The notes beneath the pieces are model-generated. The model was not told where the DNA came from and searched no databases. It saw nothing but the letters and a program-made list of their open reading frames with translations. A stretch of 64,000 nucleotides of DNA from Zea mays (taxonomy: Eukaryota > Streptophyta > Magnoliopsida > Poales > Poaceae), in the NCBI RefSeq assembly GCF_902167145.1, contig NC_050097.1, forward strand, positions 225,389,034 through 225,453,033, in the 5' to 3' direction. Both the position numbers and the translations under genes were made by a program. The first letter of the stretch is position 1. The number at the start of each line of letters is the position of its first letter. Below are positions 11,589 to 21,088 of the stretch, piece after piece.

Positions 11589-12917
11589 TGATAGTCGCCT
11601 AGAGGGGGGGTGAATAGGGCGAAACTGAAATTTACAAATATAAACACAACTACAAGCCGGGTTAGCGTTAGTAATAAAGAAACGAGTCCGCGAGAGAGGG
11701 TGGAAAACAAATCGCAAGCAAATAAAGAGTGTGACACGCGGATTTGTTTTACCGAGGTTCGGTTCTTGCAAACCTACTCCCCGTTGAGGAGGCCACAAAG
11801 GCCGGGTCTCTTTCAACCCTTCCCTCTCTCAAACGATCCCACGGATCGAGTGAGCTTTCTCTTCTCAATCACTTGGAACACAAAGTTCCTACAAGGACCA
11901 CCACAAGTTTGGTGTCTCTTGCCTCAATTACAAGTGAGTTGATCGCAATGAAAGAATCAAGAACAAAGAAAGCAATCCAAGCGCAAGAGCTCGAAAGAAC
12001 ACAAGCAAATCACTCTCTCTAGTCACTATAGCGTTGTGTGGAATTTGGAGAGGATTTGATCTCTTTGGTGTGTCTAGAATTGAATGCTAGAGCTCTTGTA
12101 GTAGTTAGGAAGTGGAAAACTTGGATGCAATGAATGGTGGGGTGGTTGGGGTATTTATAGCCCCAACCACCAAAAATGGCCGTTGGGAGGCTGTCTGTTC
12201 GATGGCGCACCGGACAGTCCGGTGCACACCGGACATGTCCGGTGCCCCCGCCACGTCATCACTGCCGTTGGATTCTGACCGTTGGAGCTTCTGACTTCTG
12301 GGCCCGCCTGGATGTCCGGTGCACACCGGACATGTACTGTTTGCTGTCCGGTGTGCCAGTATGGGCACGCCTGACTTCTGCGCGCGCTGCGCGCGCATTT
12401 AATGCGCCGCAGGTAGCCGTTGGCGCCGACTAGCCGTTGCACCGGAGTTGCACCGGACAGTCCGGTGCACACCGGACATGTCCGGTGAATTATAGCGGAC
12501 TAGCCGTTGGAGATTCCCGAGGCTGGCGAGTTCCTGAGGCTGCTCCTCCTTGGCTCACCGGACACTGTCCGGTGTACACCGGACAGTCCGGTGAATTATA
12601 GCGCGAGTGCCTCTGGAAATTTCCGAAGGTGGCGAGATCGAGTTGGAGTCCTCTGGTGCACCGGACATGTCCGGTGGTGCACAGGACACTGTCCGGTGGC
12701 ACACCGGACAGTCCGGTGCGCCAGACCAGAGGTGCCTTCAGTTGACCCTTTGCTCCTTTGTTGAATCCAATATTTGATCTTTTTATTGGCTAAGTGTGAA
12801 CCTGTTACACCTGTATGACTTATACACTAGAGCAAACTAGTTAGTCCAATTATTTGTGTTGGGCAATTCAACCACCAAAATTATTTAGGAACTAGGTGTA
12901 AGCCTAATTCCCTTTCA
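11589..12917 (-). repeat. S1 3' LTR with palindrome array
   Basis: 1,329 bp. Between about 12205 and 12720 it contains repeated copies of CACCGGACAGTCCGGTG and the perfect palindrome CACCGGACATGTCCGGTG, often in adjacent pairs. On the minus strand a TATAAATA box is at 12152-12159. Confidence 0.93.
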
Positions 12918-13733
12918 ATCTCCCCCTTTTTGGTGATTGATGCCAACACAAACCAAAGCAAATATAGAAGTGTATAATTGAACTAGTTTGCATGATATAA
13001 GTGCAAAGGTTGCTTGGAATTGAGCCAATATAAAAACTTACAAGATATGCATGGATTGTTTCTTACTTATAACATTTTGGACCACGCTTGCACCACATGT
13101 TTTGTTTTTGCAAAATCTTTTGTAAATCTTTTCTAAGTTCTTTTGCAAATAGTCAAAGGTAAATGAATAAGAGTTGGCAAAGCATTTTCAAGATTTGAAA
13201 TTTTCTCCCCCTGTTTCAAATGCTTTTCCTTTGACTAAACAAAACTCCCCCAAAAAGAGATCCTCCTCTTAGTGTTCAAGAGGGTTTTGATATATCATTT
13301 TTGAAATACTACTTTCTCCCCCTTTTGAACACAATAGGATACCAATTGAAAATATTCAACACTAAGTTTTTGAAATTAATTGGTGGTGGTGCGGTCCTTT
13401 TGCTTTGGGCTCATACTCTCTCCCCCTTTGGCATGAATCGCCAAAAACGGAATCATTAGAGCCCTCGAAGTGCTTTCTTCCCCTTTGGTCATAAATAAAA
13501 GAGTTAAGATTATACCAAAGACGAAGTCCTTTTGCTCTCTCCCCCGAAGATGGAGAGTCTCTTGGAGTGACGGCGAAGGATGAGTTACGGAGTGGAAGCC
13601 TTTGTCTTTGCCGAAGACCCCAATTCCCTTTCAATACACCTATGACTTGGTTTGAAATAGACTTGAAAACACATTAGTCATAGCATATGAAGGGGACATG
13701 ATCAAAGGTATATAAATGAGCTATATGTGCAAG
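12918..13733 (-). promoter_or_regulatory. S1 3' untranslated region with multiple polypurine tracts
   Basis: The main tract at 12918-12933 (minus-strand AAAAAGGGGGAGAT) directly abuts the 3' LTR. Further minus-strand GGGGGAGA-type tracts occur near 13208, 13245, 13315, 13420 and 13540. Repeated tracts upstream of the 3' LTR are a described Sirevirus feature. No envelope-like open frame is present. Confidence 0.7.
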
Positions 13734-16700
13734 TCAACAGAAGAAATTCCTAGGATCAAGAATATTGAGCTCATGCCTAAGTTTGTTAAAAGATTGTTCA
13801 TCAAGAGGCTTGGTAAAGATATCGGCTAATTGATCTTTAGTGTTAATGTAAGAAATCTCGATATCTCCCTTTTGTTGGTGATCCCTAAGAAAATGATACC
13901 GAATGGCTATGTGTTTAGTGCGGCTATGCTCGACGGGATTATCCGCCATCTTGATTGCACTCTCATTATCACATAGCAAAGGGACTTTGGTTAGTTTGTA
14001 ACCGTAGTCCCGCAGGGTTTGCCTCATCCAAAGCAATTGCGCGCAACAATGTCCTGCGGCAATGTACTCGGCTTCGGCGGTGGAAAGAGCGACTGAATTT
14101 TGCTTCTTTGAAGCCCAAGACACCAAGGATCTTCCCAAGAACTGGCAAGTCCCCGATGTGCTCTTCCTATTGATTTTGCACCCCGCCCAATCGGCATCCG
14201 AATATCCAATCAAATCAAATGTGGATCCCCTAGGATACCAAAGCCCAAACTTAGGAGTATAAGCCAAATATCTCAAGATTCGTTTCACGGCCGTAAGGTG
14301 AGCTTCCTTAGGGTCGGCTTGGAATCTTGCACACATGCATACGGAGAGCATAATATCCGGTCGAGATGCACATAAATAGAGTAAAGAGCCTATCATCGAC
14401 CGGTATACCTTTTGATCCACGGACTTACCTCCCGTGTCGAGGTCGAGATGCCCATTGGTTCCCATGGTTGTCTTGATGGGTTTGGCATCCTTCATTCCAA
14501 ACTTGCTTAGAATATCTTGAGTGTACTTCGTTTGGCTAATGAAGGTGCCCTCTTGGAGTTGCTTCACTTGAAAACCTAGAAAATACTTCAACTCCCCCAT
14601 CATAGACATCTCGAACTTTTGTGTCATGATCCTACTAAACTCTTCACATGTAGACTCGTTAGTAGACCCAAATATAATATCATCAACATAAATTTGGCAT
14701 ACAAACAAGTCATTTTCAAGAGTTTTAGTAAAGAGTGTAGGATCGGCCTTTCCAACTTTGAAGCCATTAGCAATAAGGAAATCTCTAAGGCATTCATACC
14801 ATGCTCTTGGGGCTTGCTTGAGCCCATAAAGCGCCTTAGAGAGCTTATAGACATGATTAGGGTACTCACTGTCTTCAAAGCCGGGAGGTTGCTCAACATA
14901 GACCTCTTCCTTGATTGGTCCATTGAGGAAGGCACTTTTCACGTCCATTTGATACAGCTTAAAGCCATGGTAAGCAGCATAGGCCAATAATATGCGAATT
15001 GACTCAAGCCTAGCTACGGGTGCATAGGTTTCACCGAAATCCAAACCTTCGACTTGGGAGTATCCCTTGCCCACAAGTCGAGCTTTGTTCCTTGTCACCA
15101 CACCATGCTCATCTTGCTTGTTGCGGAAGACCCATTTGGTTCCTACAACATTTTGGTTAGGACGTGGAACTAAATGCCATACCTCATTCCTAGTGAAGTT
15201 GTTGAGCTACTCTTGCATCGCCACCACCCAATCCGAATCTTGTAGTGCTTCCTCTACCCTGTGTGGCTCAATAGAGGAAACAAACGAGTAATGTTCACAA
15301 AAATGTGCAACACGAGATCTAGTGGTTACCCCCTTATGAATATCGCCGAGGATGGTGTCGACGGGGTGATCTCGTTGGATTGCTTGGTGGACTCTTGGGT
15401 GTGGCGGTCTTTGCTCTTTATCCTCCTTGTCTTGATCATTTGCATCTCCCCCTTGATCTATGCCGTCATCTTGAGGCGGCTCATTTGATTGATCTTCTTC
15501 TTCATCAACTTGAGCCTCTTCCTCATTTTGAGTGGGTGGAGATGCTTGCATGGAGGAGGACGGTTGATCTTGTGCTTTTGGAGGCTCTTCGGATTCCTTA
15601 GGACACACATCCCCAATGGACATGTTCCTTAGCGCGATGCACGGGACCTCTTCAATACCTATCTCATCAAGATCAACTTGCTCTACTTGAGAGCCGTTAG
15701 TCTCATCAAACACAACGTCACAAGAAACTTCAACAAGTCCTGAGGACTTGTTAAAGACTCTATATGCCCTTGTGTTTGAGTCATATCCTAGTAAAAAGCC
15801 TTCTACAGTTTTAGGAGCAAATTTAGATTTTCTACCTCTTTTAACAAGAATAAAGCATTTGCTACCAAAAACTCTAAAATATGAAATATTGGGCTTTTTA
15901 CCGGTTAGGAGTTCATAGGATGTCTTCTTGAGGATTCGGTGAAGATATAACCGGTTGATGGCGTAGCAAGCGGTGTTGACCGCCTCGGCCCAAAACCGAT
16001 CCGAAGTCTTGTACTCATCAAGCATGGTCCTCACCATGTCCAATAGAGTTCTATTCTTCCTCTCCACTACACCATTTTGTTGTGGCGTGTAGGGAGAAGA
16101 GAACTCATGCTTGATGCCCTCCTCCTCAAGGAAGCCTTCGATTTGAGAGTTCTTGAACTCCGTCCCGTTGTCGCTTCTAATTTTCTTGATCCTTAAGCCG
16201 AACTCATTTTGAGCCCGTCTCAAGAATCCCTTTAAGGTCTCTTGGGTTTGAGATTTTTCCTGTAGAAAGAATACCCAAGTGAAGCGAGAATAATCATCCA
16301 CAATAACTAGACAGTACTTACTCCCGCCGATGCTTATGTAAGCAATCGGGCCGAATAGGTCCATGTGTAGGAGCTCTAGTGGCCTGTCGGTCGTCATGAT
16401 GTTCTTGTGTGGATGATGGGCGCCAACTTGCTTTCCTGCCTGACATGCGCTACAAATCCTGTCTTTCTCAAAATGAACATTGGTTAGTCCTAAAATGTGC
16501 TATCCCTTTAGAAGCTTATGAAGATTCTTCATTCCAACATGGGCCAGTCGGCGGTGCCAGAGCCAACCCATGCTAGTCTTAGCAATTAAGCATGTGTCGA
16601 GTTCAGTTCTATCAAAATCTACTAAGTATAGCTGACCCTCTAACACACCCTTAAATGCTATTAAATCATCACTTCTTCTAAAGACAGTGACACCTATATC

Positions 16701-16976
16701 AGTGAAAAGACAGTTGTAGCCCATTTGACATAATTGTGAAACGGAAAGCAAATTGTAATCCAAAGAATCTACAAGAAAAACATTGGAAATAGAATGGTCA
16801 GGAGATATAGCTATTTTACCAAGGCCTTTGACCAAACCTTGATTTCCATCCCCGAATGTGATAGCTCGTTGGGAATCCTGGTTTTTCTCATAGGAGGAGA
16901 ACATCTTTTTCTCCCCTGTCATATGGTTTGTGCACCCGCTGTCGAGTATCCAACTTGAGCCCCCGGATGCATAAAC
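13734..16976 (-). pseudogene. pol: S1 pol (protease, integrase, reverse transcriptase, RNase H)
   Basis: The frame opens at 16976, in the +1 frame relative to gag and 14 nt after the gag stop. In order: protease active site (ILDSGCTNHMTG, near 16925-16955); integrase HHCC module (WHRRLAHVG, then CSACQAGK) and DDE residues (HMDLFGP, IRSDNGTEF, VERKNRTL); reverse transcriptase with YVDD ([11 protein letters not shown]); RNase H ([25 protein letters not shown]), ending at 13734. Two TAG codons interrupt it: 16500-16502 between the halves of the HHCC module, and 15207-15209 between integrase and reverse transcriptase. Both occupy places where the family usually has Glu. Otherwise the frame is open. 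The breaks make pol defective although the element is young. Confidence 0.92.
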
Positions 16977-16989
16977 CTACAAAACAAGT

Positions 16990-19686
16990 TTAGTTCTTGA
17001 CTTTAGGTACCCAAATGGTTTTGGGTCCTTTGGCATTAGACACAAGAACTTTGGGTACCCAAACACAAGTCTTTGACCCCTTGTGCTTGCCCCCAACATA
17101 TTTGGCAACTACTTTGCCGGATTTGTTAGTCAATACATAAGATGCATCAAAAGTTTTGAATGAAATGTTATGATCATTTGATGCAATAGGAGTTTTCTTA
17201 GGCAACTTAGCACGTGTTGGTTGCCTAGAACTAGATGTCTCACCCTTATACATAAAAGCATGATTAGGGCCAGAGTGAGACTTCCTAGAATGAATTCTCC
17301 TAATTTTGCTTTCAGGGTAGCCGGCAGGATACAAAATGTAACCCTCGTTATCCTGAGGCATGGGAGCCTTACCCTTAACAAAATTGGACAATCTTTTAGG
17401 AGGGGCACTAAGTTTGACATTGTCTTCCCTTTGGAAGCCAATGCCATCCTTGATGCCAGGGCGTCTCCCATTATAGAGCATACTTCTGGCAAATTTAAAC
17501 TTTTCATTTTCTAAGTTATGCTCGGCAATTTTAGCATCTAATATTGCTATATGATCATTTTGTTGTTTAATTAAGGTCATGTGATCATGAATAGCATTAA
17601 TATCAACATCTCTACATCTAGTACAAATGGAAACATGCTCAACACTAGATGTAGAAGGTTTGTATGAATTAAGTTCAACGATCTTAGCACGCAAGATATC
17701 ATTATTATCTCTAAGATCGGAAATTGTAACATTGCAAACCTCTAGTTCTTTAGCCTTAGCAATTAAATTCTCATTTTCTACTCTAAGGCTAGCAAGAGAA
17801 ATGTTCAATTCTTCAATCCTAGCAAGCAAGTCATCATTATTATCTCTAGGATTGGGAATTGAAATATTACAAACATGTGAATCAACCTTAGCATTTAAAC
17901 TAGCATTTTCATGTCTAAGGTTGTCAATCATCTCATGGCAAGTGCTTAGCTCACTAGATAGTTTTTGACATTTTTCTACTTCTAGAGCGTGAGCATTTTT
18001 AACCTTAACATGCTTTTTATTTTCCTTGATTAAGAAGTCTTCTTGGGTGTCCAAGAGATCATCCTTTTCATGGATGGCACTAATCAATTCATTAAGTTTT
18101 TCTTTTTGTTGCATGTTGAGGTTGGCAAAAAGAGATCGCAAGTTATCCTCCTCATCACTAGCATTATCATCACTAGAAGACTCATATTTAGTGGAGGAGT
18201 TAGATTTAACCTTCTTCCGTTTGCCGTCCTTTACCATGAGGCACTTGTGGCCGACGTTGGGGAAGAGAAGTCCCTTGGTGACGGCGATGTTGGCGGCGTC
18301 CTCGTCGTCGGAGGAGTCGCTTGAGCTTTCGTCGGAATCCCATTCCCGACAAACATGGGCATCACCGTCCTTTCTTTTGTAGTACCTCTTCTTTTCTCTC
18401 CTCTTGCCCTTCTTGTCGTTATCCCTGTCACTGTCACTTGATAATGGACATTTTGCAATAAAGTGACCGGGCTTACCACACTTGTAGCAAACTTTCTTGG
18501 AGCGGGACTTGTAGTCTTTCCCTCTCCTCTGCTTGAGGATTTGGCGGAAGCTCTTGATGACGAGCGCCATTTCCTCATTGTCGAGCTTGGAGGCGTCTAT
18601 TGGTTGTCGACTTGGTGTAGCCTCCTCCTTCTTCTCCTCCGTCGCCTTGAATGCAACGGGTTGAGCTTCGGATGTGGATGGATCATCAAGCTTGTTGATC
18701 TTCCTCGAGCCTTCGATCATGCACTCAAAACTTACAAAATTCCCGATAACTTCCTCGGGGGTCATTTTAGTATATCTAGGATTACCACGAATTAATTGAA
18801 CTTGAGTGGGGTTAAGGAAAATGAGAGATCTTAGAATAACCTTAACCATTTCGTGGTCGTCCCATTTTGTGCTCCCGAGGTTGCGCACTTGGTTCACCAA
18901 AGTCTTGAGCCGGTTGTACATGTGTTGTGGCTCCTCCCCTTTGCGAAGTCGAAACCGACCGAGCTCCCCCTCGATCGTTTCCCGCTTGGTGATTTTGGTG
19001 AGCTCATCTCCTTCGTGCGCGGTTTTGAGCACATCCCAAACTTCCTTGGCACTCTTCAACCCTTGTACTTTGTTATACTCCTCTTTACTTAGTGAGGCGA
19101 GGAGTATTGTTGTCGCTTGAGAGTTGAAGTGCTCGATTTGGGCCACCTCATCCTCATCATAGTCCTTATCCCCTACGGATGGTACCTGTGCACCAAACTC
19201 AACAACATCCCATATACTTTTGTGGAGTGAGGTTAGATGAAATCGCATTAAATCACTCCACCTAGCATAATCTTCACCATCAAAAGTTGGTGGTTTACCT
19301 AATGGGACGGAAAGTAGAGGTGCATGTTTAGAAATGCGAGGGTAGTGTAGGGGGATCTTACTAAACTTCTTACGCTCTTGGCGTTTAGAAGTTACGGAGG
19401 GCGCATCGGAGTCGGAGGTTGATGTTGATGAAGTGTCGGTCTCGTAGTAGACCACTTTCCTCATCCTCTTTTGCTTGTCTCCGCTTCGATGCGGCTTGTG
19501 GGAAGAAGATTTTTCCCTCTTCTCTTTGTGGTGAGAAGAAGATTTCTTCTCCTTCCCTTTGTTGGAGGAGCTCTTCTTCTTCTCCCTCCTCTTGGTGCGG
19601 GACTCTTCCGATGAAGTGCTCCCATGGCTTGTAGTGGGCTTTTCGCCGGTCTCCATCTCCTTCTTGGTGTGATCTCCTGACATCAC
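16990..19686 (-). CDS. gag: S1 Gag (Sirevirus type)
   Basis: An uninterrupted 898-codon frame starting 46 bp inside the 5' LTR. The N-terminal part (residues 1-120) is Lys/Ser-rich and acidic-basic. The capsid-like region holds FDGEDYARWSDLMRFHL, ANEVW-type LKSAKEVWDVLKTAHEG, and EGELGRFRLRKGEEPQHMYN. A CCHC zinc knuckle, CYKCGKPGHFIAKC, is near residue 410. An acidic Ser/Asp cluster follows, then a long coiled-coil-like region (about residues 520-760) with repeated 'DNNDxLxAxIxEL' units, and a basic tail. The extended C terminus is typical of Sireviruses; a standard Copia Gag is about 300 residues. The choice between two adjacent Met codons at the start is arbitrary. This is the only long intact coding frame in the window. 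Confidence 0.93.
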   Translation of the reverse strand: MMSGDHTKKEMETGEKPTTSHGSTSSEESRTKRREKKKSSSNKGKEKKSSSHHKEKREKSSSHKPHRSGDKQKRMRKVVYYETDTSSTSTSDSDAPSVTSKRQERKKFSKIPLHYPRISKHAPLLSVPLGKPPTFDGEDYARWSDLMRFHLTSLHKSIWDVVEFGAQVPSVGDKDYDEDEVAQIEHFNSQATTILLASLSKEEYNKVQGLKSAKEVWDVLKTAHEGDELTKITKRETIEGELGRFRLRKGEEPQHMYNRLKTLVNQVRNLGSTKWDDHEMVKVILRSLIFLNPTQVQLIRGNPRYTKMTPEEVIGNFVSFECMIEGSRKINKLDDPSTSEAQPVAFKATEEKKEEATPSRQPIDASKLDNEEMALVIKSFRQILKQRRGKDYKSRSKKVCYKCGKPGHFIAKCPLSSDSDRDNDKKGKRREKKRYYKRKDGDAHVCREWDSDESSSDSSDDEDAANIAVTKGLLFPNVGHKCLMVKDGKRKKVKSNSSTKYESSSDDNASDEEDNLRSLFANLNMQQKEKLNELISAIHEKDDLLDTQEDFLIKENKKHVKVKNAHALEVEKCQKLSSELSTCHEMIDNLRHENASLNAKVDSHVCNISIPNPRDNNDDLLARIEELNISLASLRVENENLIAKAKELEVCNVTISDLRDNNDILRAKIVELNSYKPSTSSVEHVSICTRCRDVDINAIHDHMTLIKQQNDHIAILDAKIAEHNLENEKFKFARSMLYNGRRPGIKDGIGFQREDNVKLSAPPKRLSNFVKGKAPMPQDNEGYILYPAGYPESKIRRIHSRKSHSGPNHAFMYKGETSSSRQPTRAKLPKKTPIASNDHNISFKTFDASYVLTNKSGKVVAKYVGGKHKGSKTCVWVPKVLVSNAKGPKTIWVPKVKN

Positions 19687-19715
19687 TTCGAGCGGTTAGG
19701 CTCTAATGAAGCACC

Positions 19716-19729
19716 GGGTTCTGATACCA
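19716..19729 (-). promoter_or_regulatory. S1 primer-binding site
   Basis: The minus strand reads TGGTATCAGAACCC two nucleotides after the 5' LTR end, complementary to the 3' end of initiator tRNA-Met. This primes minus-strand DNA synthesis. Confidence 0.92.
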
Positions 19730-19731
19730 AT

Positions 19732-21088
19732 TGATAGTCGCCTAGAGGGGGGGTGAATAGGGCGAAACTGAAATTTACAAATATAAACACAACTACAAGC
19801 CGGGTTAGCGTTAGTAATAAAGAAACGAGTCCGCGAGAGAGGGTGGAAAACAAATCGCAAGCAAATAAAGAGTGTGACACGCGGATTTGTTTTACCGAGG
19901 TTCGGTTCTTGCAAACCTACTCCCCGTTGAGGAGGCCACAAAGGTCGGGTCTCTTTCAACCCTTCCCTCTCTCAAACGATCCCACGGATCGAGTGAGCTT
20001 TCTCTTCTCAATCACTTGGAACACAAAGTTCCTACAAGGACCACCACAAGTTTGGTGTCTCTTGCCTCAATTACAAGTGAGTTGATCGCAATGAAAGAAT
20101 CAAGAACAAAGAAAGCAATCCAAGCGCAAGAGCTCGAAAGAACACAAGCAAATCACTCTCTCTAGTCACTATAGCGTTGTGTGGAATTTGGAGAGGATTT
20201 GATCTCTTTGGTGTGTCTAGAATTGAATGCTAGAGCTCTTGTAGTAGTTAGGAAGTGGAAAACTTGGATGCAATGAATGGTGGGGTGGTTGGGGTATTTA
20301 TAGTTATAGCCCCAACCACCAAAAATGGCCGTTGGGAGGCTGTCTGTTCGATGGCGCACCGGACAGTCCGGTGCACACCGGACATGTCCGGTGCCCCCGC
20401 CACGTCATCACTGCCGTTGGATTCTGACCGTTGGAGCTTCTGACTTCTGGGCCCGCCTGGATGTCCGGTGCACACCGGACATGTACTGTTTGCTGTCCGG
20501 TGTGCCAGTATGGGCACGCCTGACTTCTGCGCGCGCTGCGCGCGCATTTAATGTGCCGCAGGTAGCCGTTGGCGCCGACTAGCCGTTGCACCGGAGTTGC
20601 ACCGGACAGTCCGGTGCACACCGGACATGTCCGGTGAATTATAGCGGACTAGCCGTTGGAGATTCCCGAGGCTGGCGAGTTCCTGAGGCTGCTCCTCCTT
20701 GGCTCACCGGACACTGTCCGGTGTACACCGGACAGTCCGGTGAATTATAGCGCGAGTGCCTCTGGAAATTTCCGAAGGTGGCGAGATCGAGTTGGAGTCC
20801 TCTGGTGCACCGGACATGTCCGGTGGTGCACCGGACACTGTCCGGTGGTGCACCGGACACTGTCCGGTGGCACACCGGACAGTCCGGTGCGCCAGACCAG
20901 AGGTGCCTTCAGTTGACCCTTTGCTCCTTTGTTGAATCCAATATTTGATCTTTTTATTGGCTAAGTGTGAACCTGTTACACCTGTATGACTTATACACTA
21001 GAGCAAACTAGTTAGTCCAATTATTTGTGTTGGGCAATTCAACCACCAAAATTATTTAGGAACTAGGTGTAAGCCTAATTCCCTTTCA
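19732..21088 (-). repeat. S1 5' LTR with palindrome array
   Basis: 1,357 bp, promoter LTR of S1. Palindromes lie between about 20354 and 20891, and a minus-strand TATAAATA box is at 20295-20302. It is longer than the 3' LTR by a 6-bp duplication (ttatag, near 20300) and one extra 22-bp palindrome unit near 20830-20870. Confidence 0.93.

Larger units (their letters stand above)
11589..21088 (-). mobile_element. S1: Opie/Ji-like Sirevirus (Ty1/Copia), young, inserted in E1
   Basis: A 9.5-kb minus-strand element flanked by ctcgg (11584-11588 and 21089-21093). The 5' LTR is 19732-21088 and the 3' LTR 11589-12917; both begin TGAAAGGGAATTAGG on the minus strand. The primer-binding site TGGTATCAGAACCC (19716-19729) matches initiator tRNA-Met use. 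A polypurine tract (12918-12933) adjoins the 3' LTR. Gag is intact and pol has two nonsense codons. Palindrome-rich LTRs, multiple polypurine tracts and a long coiled-coil Gag tail are known Sirevirus traits. By eye the LTRs differ by three substitutions and two indels (6 and 22 bp), so the insertion is recent. Confidence 0.93.

Noticed and set aside
12205..12720. CRISPR-like regular repeats
   Set aside because: The repeats are short LTR palindromes with irregular spacing in a plant Sirevirus, duplicated in both LTRs; not a CRISPR array.
11571..12764. Several open frames in the S1 LTRs, repeated at 19696-20916
   Set aside because: They occur identically in both LTRs and run through palindrome repeats; LTR sequence is noncoding.
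17130..17968. Open frames on the strand opposite S1 gag
   Set aside because: Shadows of the intact gag frame; no conserved motif.
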